Shown here piece after piece: positions 63,256 through 64,000 of a stretch of DNA of 64,000 bases. Positions within the stretch are counted from its first letter, which is position 1. The number at the start of each line of letters is the position of its first letter. The notes beneath the pieces were generated by a model, which was not told where the DNA came from, did not search any database, and saw only the letters and a list, made by a program, of their open reading frames with translations. Source of the DNA: Archangium sp. (GTDB taxonomy: Bacteria; Myxococcota; Myxococcia; Myxococcales; Myxococcaceae); contig JAUYRZ010000054.1 in NCBI GenBank assembly GCA_030695565.1, positions 1 through 64,000 of the forward strand, given 5' to 3'. The translations under genes were made by a program, and so were the position numbers.

Positions 63256-63256
63256 T

Positions 63257-63553
63257 TCAAGCCTTCGTGTTGCTCTTCTCGACGAAGCGCAACCGGAGGT
63301 CGGAGAGAACGGAAGAGAACAGCTGCTCTTCTTCGGCGGTGAGGTTGCCGCGCGTCTTCTCACGCAGCAGCGCCAACACGTCGATCGACTCGCGCGCCTG
63401 CATCAGGTCGACGGTGGTCTTGCCGGTATCGGGGTTCTGGTGAACCCCGAGGTGAATGAGGGCCGACGAAGCGAGACCGAGCACGAACGCGCTGAACGTC
63501 AGCTGCTCGCCGCTCTGCTGCATGGTGAAGGTCTCGCCCGCCTTGCCCGCCAT
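63257..63553 (-). CDS. DUF1844 protein
   Basis: This 98-aa protein matches DUF1844: FSAFVLGLASSALIHLGV with NPDTGKTTVDLMQARESIDV and LLREKTRGNLTAEEEQLF. The family is common in delta-proteobacteria and has no known function. It is in the middle of a three-gene minus-strand group: the 63-aa gene at 63559, this gene, and the membrane protein at 62629, spaced by five bases and by about one base. Confidence 0.9.
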   Translation of the reverse strand: MAGKAGETFTMQQSGEQLTFSAFVLGLASSALIHLGVHQNPDTGKTTVDLMQARESIDVLALLREKTRGNLTAEEEQLFSSVLSDLRLRFVEKSNTKA

Positions 63554-63558
63554 GATGA

Positions 63559-63750
63559 CTACTCAGCGCCTTCGTTGAGGTCTTCGTCGAGGATGTACTC
63601 GTCAGCCTCGGCCTGCACGCGTTCGCCCTTTTCGGCGACGTCGGGCAACGACTTGAGGTGCTTCTCGAAGGCCTTCTCGTCGACAAGGCCGAACTTCATG
63701 TAGCGCTCCACGGTGCGCTTGTCGGTGTAGCGAGGGTCGACGTCGGTCAC
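63559..63750 (-). CDS. 63-aa acidic protein
   Basis: This 63-aa protein reads DPRYTDKRTVERYMKFGLVDEK, then FEKHLKSLPDVAEKGERVQ and ends in an acidic ILDEDLNEGAE tail. A first hydrophobic-plus-charged helix pair is visible. No named family is known to me. It leads the DUF1844 group by five bases. A GGAGAAGTACCCCGTG sequence upstream includes a purine-rich GGAGAA site. Confidence 0.7.
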   Translation of the reverse strand: MTDVDPRYTDKRTVERYMKFGLVDEKAFEKHLKSLPDVAEKGERVQAEADEYILDEDLNEGAE

Positions 63751-63801
63751 GGGGTACTTCTCCTTGGGTGGGGCAGAGCCGGGGGCTTATAGCAGGGTCG
63801 C

Positions 63802-64000
63802 ATGCCTCACAAGCTCCCTCGTGGGCTGTACGCCCTGCTCGATGACTCAGTCCGCGCCGAACTGCCGATGATGGAGAAGGCGCGCGCGGTGATCGACGCC
63901 GGCGTGGGGGTGTTGCAGCTGCGCCTGGAGCAGACGGCCGACCGGGTGGCGCTCCCCTTGATTCGGGAGGTGGTCGCGCTCGCCCGGGCTCGAAACGTGT
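63802..64000 (+). CDS. thiE: Thiamine-phosphate synthase-like, partial
   Basis: The window shows the first 66 codons. The reading is MPHKLPRGLYALLDDSVRAE, then KARAVIDAGVGVLQLRLEQT and an IREVVALARARNV helix, the usual first blocks of ThiE (LY.i.D then A...Gv..vQlR.K). ThiE joins the pyrimidine and thiazole parts of thiamine. A Leu-Glu replaces the more common Arg-x-Lys after QLR, so a TenI-like paralogue is possible. The gene is cut by the window end. Confidence 0.72.
   Translation, partial: MPHKLPRGLYALLDDSVRAELPMMEKARAVIDAGVGVLQLRLEQTADRVALPLIREVVALARARNV

Overview
The window is high-GC DNA from a Myxococcota (delta-proteobacterial, Myxococcales-like) chromosome. The evidence is a MYXO-CTERM tail on a secreted metalloprotease (15980-17422), Asp-Ala-Gly ('DAG') linkers in exported proteins, two serine/threonine kinases with the myxobacterial GGMAEIFL glycine loop, a Cys-rich lipoprotein, and a PrkA kinase. 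The genus cannot be fixed. No rRNA, tRNA, insertion sequence, prophage or CRISPR array is visible; this is mostly a core chromosomal region with lineage-specific genes between housekeeping genes. The coding density is very high and no gap without a gene exceeds about 290 bases.

Layout. 1-5.5 kb: a Phd/ParE toxin-antitoxin pair, an anion permease, and a divergent Ku/LigD end-joining pair. 5.5-7.7 kb: tcdA, a TatD nuclease, a Trm112-like protein and a 67-aa protein. 7.7-18.3 kb: a TonB-dependent receptor with its lipoprotein partner, a lid-less Hsp70, a Cys-rich lipoprotein and a MYXO-CTERM metalloprotease. 18.4-31.4 kb: prkA-speD, a tandem ArsA-like ATPase, accA-cmk-kinase, an ACE-type M2 peptidase, a cold-shock gene with a structured leader, and a second gluzincin peptidase. 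31.5-35.3 kb: an operon reading ECF sigma factor, membrane anti-sigma factor, caspase-fold protein with a barrel-like C-terminus, lipoprotein. 35.4-46.3 kb: an M48 lipoprotein protease, an MFS pump, a ClpX-type zinc-finger/P-loop protein coupled to a LipB-Nudix fusion, an MBL hydrolase, ribA, moeA, and a chagasin-like protein with an outer-membrane protein. 46.5-57.4 kb: RNase R with an RFG-rich tail, metF divergent from gcvT-gcvH-coaD-coaE-gcvP, and a kinase whose C-terminus looks like a ribbon-helix-helix domain. 57.4-64 kb: truA, clpB, small conserved proteins and the start of a ThiE-like gene cut by the window end.

The strongest window-wide signal is a dispersed palindromic repeat: twelve full copies and two half copies of a roughly 40-bp CCCTCTCCC/GGGAGAGGG hairpin with an asymmetric flank. 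Copies lie at 8 of 10 convergent gene junctions, at 5 co-directional junctions and at none of 10 divergent junctions, so the element marks gene 3' ends. In several places it has become part of a gene: it holds the likely start codon and ribosome site of the caspase gene, the ribosome site and the stop codon of coaE, and the C-terminus of a membrane protein.

The best candidates for new biology are the sigma/anti-sigma/caspase/lipoprotein operon, the kinase-RHH fusion, the nested hairpin that buries the ribosome site of the cold-shock gene, the ClpX-zinc-finger/LipB-Nudix pair, and the repeat family itself. All functional statements come from reading motifs by eye; no database search was run.
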